From NCBI GenBank assembly GCA_038204465.1, contig JBBRCX010000040.1, positions 1 to 38,829 of the forward strand: 38,829 nt of DNA, written 5' to 3'. Shown one piece after another: positions 7,182 through 15,083 of the stretch. Below the pieces are notes generated by a model. It was not told the DNA's origin. It worked only from the letters and a program-made list of their open reading frames with translations, and ran no database searches. How positions within the stretch are numbered: position 1 is the stretch's first letter; each line of letters begins with the position of its first letter. A program made the translations under genes and the position numbers. Source of the DNA: JBBRCX01 sp038204465. GTDB taxonomy: Bacteria; Planctomycetota; Phycisphaerae; Tepidisphaerales; Tepidisphaeraceae.

Positions 7182-10031
7182 ATGATTCGGATCAACCGCA
7201 GGCTGTTCGTGGATGGTGCGGCGGTCGGCGTATTGCTGACCTGCTGCGTTGCGATCGCGGACCTGGCAGGCTGGCTCGGGCCGCTGGAATGGTGGCTCTA
7301 TGACCGCCGCGCCGAGTATTGCCAGTTCTTCCAGCCGCCTCCCACCGACAAGCTCGCACACCTCGATGTTGACGACGCGGCATTGGAGACCATCGGCTCC
7401 TGGCCCTGGCCGCGCAGCCGGCTGGGTGAAATCATCGACGAGTTGCGCCTCGCCTCACCGAAGGCCGTGGCGCTGGACGTGATTTTCTCCGAGCCGCAGG
7501 GGCGTCTCGTGGACGACCTGAACCTACCGGACCAGGACGAGGTCTTCGCGGCCTCACTGCGGCGGCTACCGGACCAAGACGCGGTCCTCGCGGCCTCACT
7601 GCGGCGGCTCGGATGCGCGCTGGTGCCTTACACGGTCCCCTTCGTCAAGGAGAGCGTCAGTCCGCTGCAGCAGGCAGTAACCGAGCAGTTGCGGGGGGAC
7701 CTGGAACTGTCCGAGGAGCAGATCATCGGGCTGCTCCCGCCGAGCGGGATGACGCACGCGGAGCTTGCGCGGCAGGTAGATCAGGTCGTACCGGCAGCAC
7801 GGAACGCGGCGATGTTCGACCGCATCAAGGGCGAGCTGGAGAACCGCAGGGCACCGGTTGAGACGATTCAGAAACGACTGCTGCCCAACGCCAATGCCGG
7901 TCTGGACACGCCGCTGCTTGAAGTGTTCTCCAAGCAATATGACAGCGCGGACGCAACACTGCGGCTGCGGACCCGCTTCGCGAAGCCTTTGCCGCCGGGG
8001 ATTCCGCCGCTTTTTCATTCCGAGTTTAAGATGGCGACGATTGGGAAGTTAAGCGACGCCGCGGTCGCCAGCGGCTTCGTTGACAATCCGTTTTATCCGG
8101 ACGGGAAGGTGCGCTCGATCCCGCTGTTTGTCGAGGCGGACGGCGGACTGTGCGCGCAGATGGGTTTTGCCCTGTCGTGCATGATGCTCGACGCGCCGCT
8201 CAGCACGGTGCGCCTCGGCGAACACAGCGTCACGATCCCGCGCGAAGGCCGGCACGACATCGTCATCCCGGTTCGCACTTACCGCTCCGCTACGCTGGGC
8301 CAGCGGCTGCCAATGCTGATGGACATTCCCTGGTTCGGCGGGCGCGAGTGGGAATCGATGTATGATCCGCACAATCCGGCGCTGCGCCGCAACCATTTCT
8401 CGATCAACGCGGTGTGGGATGCATGTCTCACCCAGCGGAAGATCCTGGCGAATAACAAAGCCGCCGACGGCGCGCTGAAGTTCTGGCTCGATCTGCTGGG
8501 GGAGAAGCAGAAGCTGAAGGAACTCGCCGATCATCCGGGGCCGGATAATGATCCGCTCCTGCGCCTCGAGCTGATCTCGACAACACTGAAAGACGCGGAG
8601 CCATGGGTCGAGCAAGCGCGGCAGACGCCGGAGAAAGAGCGGCGTCCCGAAGACCAGCTGCAGATCACCACGGCCGCCTCGCTGGGCAACGCTCTGCAGC
8701 AGAATCCCGCATTGAAGGCGCAGCTCGACGCGAAACGCGCGCAGCTGAAGAACGCGTTCGGCGGGAAAGCGATCCTGCTGGGATGGACCGCGACCGGGGC
8801 GATCGCCGACTTCGTCCCCACCAGCCTCCACGCCAAATGCCCGGGGGTCGTCCTGCACGGTGCGATCTTCAACGGCATCATGACGGGCGAGCTTTGGCGC
8901 TGGCTGCCCCGGTGGGTCACCGTCCTGATCACGATCGCCCTCGGCCTGGTCATGACCGCCGCCGTTCGCCTGCTGCCGCCGACCCGGGCCCTGATGGTTG
9001 CGCTGGCGCTGGCGATTGGCTACCTGCTGATCAACGGGCTGTGGCTGTTTGATTACGGCAACCACATCGCCGGCATCGCGGGGCCGCTGCTCGCTATCGC
9101 GCTCGCCTGGCAGGGCGGCACGCTGATCCGGTTTCTGGTGGAACGCTGGGAGCGGGCCCGCATCGAGGGGCGCTTTCGAAGCTACGTCGACCCGGCGCTG
9201 GTCGATTATGTGGTCGATCACCCGGAGCAGATCAATCTGGCGGGACAGATCCGCGAGCTGACGGTGGTCTTCACCGATCTGGCCGGATTCACCAAGCTGA
9301 CGGCAAAGCTTGGCGAGCGGACGGTCCCGCTTCTCAACGAATACATGGGGCTGATGGCGCCGATCATCCGGCGTCACAAGGGTTATCGGAACAAGTTTCT
9401 CGGCGACGGAATCATGTTCTTCTTCAACGCGCCCGAGCTCGACGCCGACCACGCGCGCAACGCGGTGGCGACGATCCTCGACATGCAGGCGGGTGTGCGG
9501 GAGTTCAACCAGGTGTTGTCGACGCGCGGTCTGCCGCCGCTGTCGCTGCGCGCGGGTGTCAGCACCGGAAGCATGGTGGTTGGCGACGCCGGGTCGAAGG
9601 AGGCCAGCGACTACACCGTGCTGGGCGATTATGTGAACCTCGGAGCGCGGCTGGAATCGGCGAATAAGTCGATGGGCACGCGGTGCCTGATGACCGAGCG
9701 CACGATCCAGCTTGCCGGCGATGGTTTCCTCACACGTCCGATCGGCCGGCTCTGCGTCGTTGGCCGCGAGGACAGCGTCATGACTTTCGAGGCGCTGAAC
9801 TCGATCGCGCAGGCATCGGACCAGGAGAAGCGCCTTGCCGCCGCCACGCGCGAAGTCGTGGAGACTTATCTGGGCGCGAAGCTCACCGATTGCCTGGCGG
9901 CCCTCGCGAGGATGGAGCAGGAATTCGGGGCTGACAAGCTCACCAGCCTCTATCGGGGGTTGTGCGAAGAGCACCTAAGCCGTCCCACCCTGGACGGCTT
10001 CGACTGTCAGATCGTGCTGAGCGAGAAATAA
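7182..10031 (+). CDS. CHASE2-domain class III adenylate/guanylate cyclase
   Basis: The start is taken at the ATG at 7182 (MIRINRRLF), because reading further upstream enters a terminator. The 949-residue protein has one N-terminal membrane helix (about 10-32), a large extracytoplasmic CHASE2 sensor (about 40-560; the LAHLDVDDAALETIGSWPWPR segment is typical), a hydrophobic region near 570-660 that reads as three helices, and a cytosolic class III catalytic domain (about 690-890). Visible catalytic features are FTDLAGFT and FLGDGIMFFF, with the two metal-binding Asp residues, and a Lys in RNKFLGDG that usually favours ATP. It should make cAMP in response to an envelope signal. A 42-base tandem duplication lies in the CHASE2 part (7524-7607). 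Confidence 0.92.
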   Translation: MIRINRRLFVDGAAVGVLLTCCVAIADLAGWLGPLEWWLYDRRAEYCQFFQPPPTDKLAHLDVDDAALETIGSWPWPRSRLGEIIDELRLASPKAVALDVIFSEPQGRLVDDLNLPDQDEVFAASLRRLPDQDAVLAASLRRLGCALVPYTVPFVKESVSPLQQAVTEQLRGDLELSEEQIIGLLPPSGMTHAELARQVDQVVPAARNAAMFDRIKGELENRRAPVETIQKRLLPNANAGLDTPLLEVFSKQYDSADATLRLRTRFAKPLPPGIPPLFHSEFKMATIGKLSDAAVASGFVDNPFYPDGKVRSIPLFVEADGGLCAQMGFALSCMMLDAPLSTVRLGEHSVTIPREGRHDIVIPVRTYRSATLGQRLPMLMDIPWFGGREWESMYDPHNPALRRNHFSINAVWDACLTQRKILANNKAADGALKFWLDLLGEKQKLKELADHPGPDNDPLLRLELISTTLKDAEPWVEQARQTPEKERRPEDQLQITTAASLGNALQQNPALKAQLDAKRAQLKNAFGGKAILLGWTATGAIADFVPTSLHAKCPGVVLHGAIFNGIMTGELWRWLPRWVTVLITIALGLVMTAAVRLLPPTRALMVALALAIGYLLINGLWLFDYGNHIAGIAGPLLAIALAWQGGTLIRFLVERWERARIEGRFRSYVDPALVDYVVDHPEQINLAGQIRELTVVFTDLAGFTKLTAKLGERTVPLLNEYMGLMAPIIRRHKGYRNKFLGDGIMFFFNAPELDADHARNAVATILDMQAGVREFNQVLSTRGLPPLSLRAGVSTGSMVVGDAGSKEASDYTVLGDYVNLGARLESANKSMGTRCLMTERTIQLAGDGFLTRPIGRLCVVGREDSVMTFEALNSIAQASDQEKRLAAATREVVETYLGAKLTDCLAALARMEQEFGADKLTSLYRGLCEEHLSRPTLDGFDCQIVLSEK
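7524..7607 (+). repeat. Two-copy 42-base in-frame tandem repeat in the cyclase gene
   Basis: Units 7524-7565 and 7566-7607 differ at only a few bases and encode LPDQDEVFAASLRR and LPDQDAVLAASLRR. The duplicated segment lies in the helix after the DVIFSEPQG motif of the CHASE2 domain. The frame is kept, so the repeat adds 14 residues to the sensor. Confidence 0.9.
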
Positions 10032-10234
10032 GCTCGTACTGCCGCCTTGCCATCGGATCCGGACCGGGCCGTTCCACATAGGACCAGTGGAGGATGCGAT
10101 AGCGCTTTCCGCTTTCAATACCGGTGCGGTGGTGGTAAGGTCGCGGCCGCAAATCGTGGATCGGGCTGCGGATGGCGTAGAATGGAACCGAGCGTCGCGT
10201 TGGAACAGATCCTCAAACGGGTCCAGGGGCTTCT

Positions 10235-11653
10235 ATGACGACCACTGCCGCAACGATTGCGGCCGGGCAGGGAAATGGGGACGCACGCGATCCGAATATC
10301 GGTTCCGCGCCCCCTCCTACCGCCACACTTCGCGCCGCCGGGCGCTCGGCCGCTGCTTATAGTCCGTCTGTTTCGGGCGAGCAGATGCGGATGGTGCTGG
10401 ATATCTCGCGGTTGCTGGCGGTCGCAACCGACCTTGACCTGTTGCTGTGCCGCATCGCGGAAGCGGCGACGGTGCTGCTCGATTGCGAGCGGGCGAGCAT
10501 CTTCCTGCACGACTCGAGCCGCAACGAACTCTGGTCGAAGGTCGCGATCAAGAGCGGCGAGATCCGGGTGCCCTGCCACCTCGGGATCGTGGGACACAGC
10601 TTCAACAATAACGAAATCCTGAACGTCCTCGATCCTTACAGCGATCCACGCTTTAACTCCGAGCCGGACCGGCGCACCGGTTTTGTCACGCGTAACCTGC
10701 TGACGGCCCCGATGGTCGATCTCGACGGAAAGCCGCTCGGCGTGATCCAGGCGGTGAACAAGAAGATCGTTCCGTTCAGCGAAAACGACACCGCGCTGGT
10801 GCAGTTGCTGGCGGAGCAGGCGGGCGTGGCGATCCAGCGTCATCGCCTTCAGTGCGCTGCGATTGAGATCGAGGGATTGCGCCACGAGATGGACCTGGCG
10901 CGGCGGGCGCAAGAGGCGCTGATTCCCAAGAGCCCGCCGGACGTTCGCGGCCTGGAATCGGCCGGCTGGACGCTGCCCGCCTCGATCACGGGCGGCGACT
11001 GCTTCGACCTGTGGAAACTGCCGGACGGAAGAATGGGAATCCTGCTGGCCGATGCCAGCGGGCACGGGCTCGCGCCGGCGCTGGTGGTGTCGCAGGCGCG
11101 GACGCTGGTGCGAACGATCTCGGAAATCGAGCCCGAGCCGCACCGGCTGCTGCAGCGGGTCAACGCGCGGCTGTGCGAGGACCTGGAGTGGGGACAGTTT
11201 GTAACGGCATTCGTAGGTTTTCTGTCGCCTGATGGCGCACTGCATTGGTCGAGCGCGGGGCACGGCCCATCATTTTTGCGGCCTCGTTGCGGCGAGAAGC
11301 TGGAGGTGCTCGACCCGCCGGTGCAGCCGCTGGGCGTGCTCGCCGAGTGGATGGACGGCGCTCCCCCGCCGGCCCATCTGGAGCAGACCGGGTCGCTCAT
11401 CCTGGTGAGCGACGGCATCTTCGAAGCGTGCGATGCCGCCGGAAAGCAGTTCGGCATCGATCGGATGGTCGCACTGCTCGATGCGCAGCCAGAGACGTGC
11501 AAGCCGCACGAGGTCGTCGCCGAGCTGCGAGCGGCGGTGCGGAACTGGCACGGTTCCAACGAGCCGTTCGACGATCAGACCATCCTCGTCGTGCAGCGCG
11601 AGGGGCGAGAGAAGCCTCCGCGGCGAGTTCCCGAGACGATTGCCAAGGCTTGA
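10235..11653 (+). CDS. GAF-domain SpoIIE/RsbU-type serine phosphatase
   Basis: This 472-residue cytosolic protein has a low-complexity N-terminus (1-50), a GAF domain (about 60-205; LLLCRIAEAATVLLDCERASIFL to LLAEQAGVAIQRHR), a short helical linker ending MDLARRAQEALIP, and a PP2C-type SpoIIE phosphatase domain (about 235-465). Metal-binding motifs are visible: GGDCFD (about 253), LLADASGHG (about 270), VSDGIFEA (about 390) and FDDQTILV (about 445). Such proteins dephosphorylate anti-sigma-factor antagonists in partner-switching pathways. No STAS or HPT-kinase partner is encoded nearby. It lies 203 bases after the cyclase; co-transcription is possible but not shown. No clear terminator follows. 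Confidence 0.93.
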   Translation: MTTTAATIAAGQGNGDARDPNIGSAPPPTATLRAAGRSAAAYSPSVSGEQMRMVLDISRLLAVATDLDLLLCRIAEAATVLLDCERASIFLHDSSRNELWSKVAIKSGEIRVPCHLGIVGHSFNNNEILNVLDPYSDPRFNSEPDRRTGFVTRNLLTAPMVDLDGKPLGVIQAVNKKIVPFSENDTALVQLLAEQAGVAIQRHRLQCAAIEIEGLRHEMDLARRAQEALIPKSPPDVRGLESAGWTLPASITGGDCFDLWKLPDGRMGILLADASGHGLAPALVVSQARTLVRTISEIEPEPHRLLQRVNARLCEDLEWGQFVTAFVGFLSPDGALHWSSAGHGPSFLRPRCGEKLEVLDPPVQPLGVLAEWMDGAPPPAHLEQTGSLILVSDGIFEACDAAGKQFGIDRMVALLDAQPETCKPHEVVAELRAAVRNWHGSNEPFDDQTILVVQREGREKPPRRVPETIAKA

Positions 11654-11867
11654 TCAGAGCGCTGTGGCCCGTCGGCGAATCATTTCATTTGATCCGGGAA
11701 TACGAGCACGTGTGAATCGACGATCGTTCCGCACGGGCGGACCGCAGATGCCGCGGTGCGCCCGCCGTCAGCGCCGCCTGGCGGTAAGGAGCTGCGAAGA
11801 AAGATAGTGGTCGCCTTCGACGGCGTCGTGAGTGCCATCCAGATGAAAACTAATAAGAGCGACGCTT
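11654..11867. other. Intergenic stretch between convergent genes
   Basis: This 214-base stretch lies between the SpoIIE phosphatase and the terminator of the minus-strand beta-helix gene. I see no coding, RNA or repeat signal, and no hairpin with a T run for the phosphatase gene. Confidence 0.5.
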
Positions 11868-11905
11868 AAAAAACAAAGCCGCCCCCCGCTTGCCCGAGGG
11901 GCGGC
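11868..11905 (-). terminator. Rho-independent terminator of the beta-helix protein gene
   Basis: On the minus strand GCCGCCCC pairs with GGGGCGGC around a 12-base loop, followed by a T-rich tail (TTTGTTTTTT). It sits 32 bases after the stop of the 11938-14718 gene. Confidence 0.8.
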
Positions 11906-11937
11906 CGAAAACAACTCTACGTGAGCCTTTCAGTTCA

Positions 11938-14718
11938 TCATGCGGCTGCCGAGGGCTTTGCCTTTCCGACGGAATAGCCGCGAAGGCGATAGGGGCGCTT
12001 GACGACGAAGTCGCCGCCGGCCGTTCCGTTGGCGTCGCCGTCGAGATGATTGCCCCTGGTGTCACTAATGCCCGAGCCGGAGAGGCGGACGGTGTAACGA
12101 CCGGCCGCGAGGCCCGCGAGGCTCCAGCGCGCGGTGTTGGTCGCCAGGTCGTAGGTCATCGTCAGACCGGACGTGTTCACGGCGATGCCATCATTGTCAC
12201 GCAGGACCAAATCGGCGGCGTTGAGGGTCTCGGAAACATCTTCGCTGAAGCGGATCACCAGCGACTGGTGACGGCCCCTGCGGAAGCGGATCTTGCGCAC
12301 CGTTGGCGCCTGAGCATCGGCCCCGACGATCGTGCGCGATCGAACCTGCGGAACAACCTGCAGGAGGAAGCTGTCGACCCGGCCGGCCGCGAGTGACGCG
12401 CCGTCGCTGTCCTTCACCTGATTGGCGCGGGCGATCACGGTGTACGTACCAGCGGCGGAGGCATTCAGGCCATCCGCGACGTCGGCAGAGTAAGTAGCGA
12501 CGACGGAGCCGTTCGCAAGCTTCTGGGTGCCGACGAGCGTGGCGGGCTGCTCGTAACTGTTGGGCCCGACGAGGAAGAAGTCCCTGGAATCGAGCGTGGT
12601 CATGTTCAGGGCCTTGTCGTCCGTGTAGGTGACGGTAAAACGGATCTTCGCGTCACCCTCGCGTCCGACAGACGTCTTGCTCACCCTGGCCGACGGCGGG
12701 CTGTTCTTCACCGGCGGCGGACTCTTGACCGGCGGGTTCTTCACCGGAGGCGGCGCAGAAACCGGCTTGGGCGCGGGGGCCGGCGCGGGAGTCGGCGTCG
12801 GAGCCGGCACTGGCTTGGGCGCGGGAACCGGCGTCGGGGCCGGCACTGGCTTGGGCGCGGGGACTGGCGCGGGAGTAGGCGCCGGCACCGGCTTGGGTGT
12901 CGGAGTCGGCGTTGGCGCTGGCGTGGGCGTTGGCGCTGGCGCTGGCGTTGGCGTGGGCGCGGGCGTGGGCGTCGGAGTCGGCGGCGACGAAACGCGGGCC
13001 GCGAAACCCGCCTTCAGATACGCGAGCAGCGCCGAGGCGGTGTACTTGCTCGACCAACCCTGCCCGGATTGCTGGCGGGCCTTGGTGAGGAGCGCCTGCT
13101 CCGAGGCGGCGCCGCCGATGCTCGCACTGTACGACACGACGCTGCGGTTCGGATCCACGTAGGCCGCGTTCGTGGTCTTGCCGGTCGGCTCGTGCGCCTG
13201 CTTCCATTCATCGAGGGTGATCGAATTCGCGCCGACGGTGACTCGCGCGACGGAAGCGTCATCCAGCGAGTAGCGATTGCCGGAGAAGGATTCTTCGGAT
13301 GCGCCGAACGATGATTCATGCTGCAGAACGGTGGAGCTGATGATCTGCTGGAAGTCGTTGTTCCGCACGATCAGGTTGTTCAGCGCCTGCGGCCCCGCGC
13401 CGCCGAGGGTCATGCCCGCCTGGATGCGCAGCCCGCGCGCCCAGGAGTAGACGATGTTGCGCTCGACGGTCAGGTCGTTGATGCCGACAGCATCGCTGGG
13501 ATTGCTGCCGGATGAGCCATAGACGAGGTTGATCGCCGCGAAGGAATTCTGCGTGTCATGGGCGAAGATGTTATCGCTGACAACAGTCCCACCGGCCTTC
13601 ACATTGCCGATCTCGATGCCGACGCCGCGCTTGGCGCCGTCGATGTCCCGGTCGCCAAGGAAGACGTTGCCGCGGATGGTTCCGCTGACGCCGCCCACCT
13701 TCACCGTCGACCCGTTGACCAGCCCATAGGACATCCCGATCGGGTTGTTGAGGAACAGGTTGTTCTCAATGGTCCCGCCCGAGCGCGCCTGCAGGCCGTG
13801 GCTGGCGGCGTTGGCGAAGGTGTTGTTGCGGACCACGACGCCGGACGTGTTGGACGTCAGGTAGACGTTGTGGTTGTAGATGGTGGCCCGGCCGCCATCG
13901 ACGCCGGTGTTCCAACCGTTGTGGTCGAAGAAGTTCTCCTCCATGAGCAGGTTGTTGACGCCATTGGCGAAGAAGCCTTCGGAATGCGTGGTGGTGTTGC
14001 CCGAATAGGCGTCGATGACGACGTTGCGGCGGAAGGTGACGTCCTTGATGGGGCCGAAATAGTTTTCGAACACGACGTTGCTGACGTACCCCTGGATGTT
14101 GCAATCCTCGATGAGGAGGTTGTCGGACTGGGAGACAACCGCGATGCCGTAGGTGCCCTGCGTGCTGCTGAAGGAGGCGGCAGCGCGATCGCGCGCATCG
14201 GCGTAGAAGTGCACGCCGATGATGTCTAGGTAATTGATGGTGGGCGCGGAACTGGCGCCGAGCGTGATGCCCATGTCGGCGCCGCTGGCGACGGTCGGGC
14301 GGGCGCCGGTGCCGTAGGCGCCGATCACCATCGGCGCGTTGGCGGAAGCGCCGCTGCGGCGCCAGCGGCCGAAAGATTCGTGCCAGACGTCGCCGCGCTT
14401 GAGCAGAAGCTCGTCGGGCGAGCCGTCGCGCAGCAGCGACGTGCCGCGCACCAGGGTCTTCACCGGCGCATTGGCGGAGAGACCGGTGTTGTCGTCGCTG
14501 CCGTTTGAGCTGCTGACGTAGACGATGCGCGAGCCCTGCTCTGGGGTTACGACGGTGAAGCCGGCAGCATTCACGCTGACGGACATCATCTGCCGTGCTT
14601 CGAGCGACTCGAAAGAAGACGCCTGTGAGGCCTGGGCCCTGGCAAGGTTCTTCCGCGCCCTGGAACGCTTCCCGCGCCGAGAAGACGACGCACGTTTGCC
14701 GGTGTAAGACTTCTGCAC
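11938..14718 (-). CDS. LEPR-XLL-like surface protein with parallel beta-helix and Pro-rich linker
   Basis: The start is placed at the GTG at 14718 because GGGAGGT precedes it by about five bases; an in-frame ATG at 14763 has no such site. The 926-residue protein begins with a basic stretch (TGKRASSSRRGKRSRARKN) and FESLEARQMMS, a variant of the planctomycete LEPR-XLL export or sorting motif. Next are an YVSSSNGSDDNTGLSANAP segment typical of right-handed beta-helix proteins and many Asn-rich coils (RNNTFANAA, ENNLFLNNP, VERNIVYS) to about residue 480. A Pro/Thr/Ala/Lys linker of nearly 100 residues follows (about 575-675), then two beta-sandwich domains, the last resembling SbsA-type Ig-like folds (VIRFSEDVSETLNAADLVL). 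Probably a surface carbohydrate-binding or lyase-like protein; no catalytic residues can be assigned. Confidence 0.85.
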   Translation of the reverse strand: MQKSYTGKRASSSRRGKRSRARKNLARAQASQASSFESLEARQMMSVSVNAAGFTVVTPEQGSRIVYVSSSNGSDDNTGLSANAPVKTLVRGTSLLRDGSPDELLLKRGDVWHESFGRWRRSGASANAPMVIGAYGTGARPTVASGADMGITLGASSAPTINYLDIIGVHFYADARDRAAASFSSTQGTYGIAVVSQSDNLLIEDCNIQGYVSNVVFENYFGPIKDVTFRRNVVIDAYSGNTTTHSEGFFANGVNNLLMEENFFDHNGWNTGVDGGRATIYNHNVYLTSNTSGVVVRNNTFANAASHGLQARSGGTIENNLFLNNPIGMSYGLVNGSTVKVGGVSGTIRGNVFLGDRDIDGAKRGVGIEIGNVKAGGTVVSDNIFAHDTQNSFAAINLVYGSSGSNPSDAVGINDLTVERNIVYSWARGLRIQAGMTLGGAGPQALNNLIVRNNDFQQIISSTVLQHESSFGASEESFSGNRYSLDDASVARVTVGANSITLDEWKQAHEPTGKTTNAAYVDPNRSVVSYSASIGGAASEQALLTKARQQSGQGWSSKYTASALLAYLKAGFAARVSSPPTPTPTPAPTPTPAPAPTPTPAPTPTPTPKPVPAPTPAPVPAPKPVPAPTPVPAPKPVPAPTPTPAPAPAPKPVSAPPPVKNPPVKSPPPVKNSPPSARVSKTSVGREGDAKIRFTVTYTDDKALNMTTLDSRDFFLVGPNSYEQPATLVGTQKLANGSVVATYSADVADGLNASAAGTYTVIARANQVKDSDGASLAAGRVDSFLLQVVPQVRSRTIVGADAQAPTVRKIRFRRGRHQSLVIRFSEDVSETLNAADLVLRDNDGIAVNTSGLTMTYDLATNTARWSLAGLAAGRYTVRLSGSGISDTRGNHLDGDANGTAGGDFVVKRPYRLRGYSVGKAKPSAAA
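12697..12990 (-). repeat. Low-complexity Pro-Thr/Ala-Pro/Lys repeat tract
   Basis: Imperfect six-base repeats (GGCGTC/GGCGCG-like on the plus strand) encode PTPTPAP, PKPVPAP and similar units for nearly 100 residues. It is a rigid or extended linker between the beta-helix and Ig-like domains, and a likely site of length variation by slippage. Confidence 0.85.
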
Positions 14719-15083
14719 TTCAACCTCCCGCTCCCGTGTGATCGATCGGCCGGCGGCGCACACACCGCCGCGACCTCGGCCTTGCCTCTTGTGGCGGTTG
14801 CCGCAGGGGCCATAGCCGCTGACAGCTTTTTCATCGGGTGAAGGCGGGGGGCACTTTGTGGCTTAGGGGGGATTTGAGGGTGACTGAGAAAATCCCCGTT
14901 GCCAGCGCCACAAACGCGAGATGGATGGCTATCGGACTTCGCGGGAGATAAAAAACGCCAGAAATTATTGCCCGATTTTGCGCGTCTCGAGCCGAGGGCG
15001 CCCGCTTGCGAGCGCCTCTGGCGCGGCTACTATCCGCTCCCCGAACGGCAGAACGCTTCGGCGTCAAGTGAGAGGACCCACGC
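14719..15083. other. Divergent intergenic region
   Basis: These 365 bases separate the minus-strand beta-helix gene and the plus-strand oxidoreductase. Apart from a possible promoter for the oxidoreductase at 15006-15033, I see no gene, RNA or repeat. The segment near 14940-14990 is more A/T-rich than its surroundings. Confidence 0.5.
15006..15033 (+). promoter_or_regulatory. Possible sigma70-type promoter of the oxidoreductase gene
   Basis: TTGCGA (15006-15011) and TACTAT (15028-15033) are separated by 16 bases, giving a leader of about 45 bases before the ATG at 15084. The match is moderate and was found by eye. Confidence 0.3.

Noticed and set aside
8049..9974. 641-residue minus-strand reading frame opposite the cyclase gene
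   Set aside because: It is rich in Arg/His/Asp/Gln without any domain, and lies entirely opposite a gene with clear catalytic motifs; high GC makes such frames common.
12697..12990. Short-period repeat tract that could be mistaken for a CRISPR array
   Set aside because: The repeats are six-base imperfect units inside a coding frame with no spacers.
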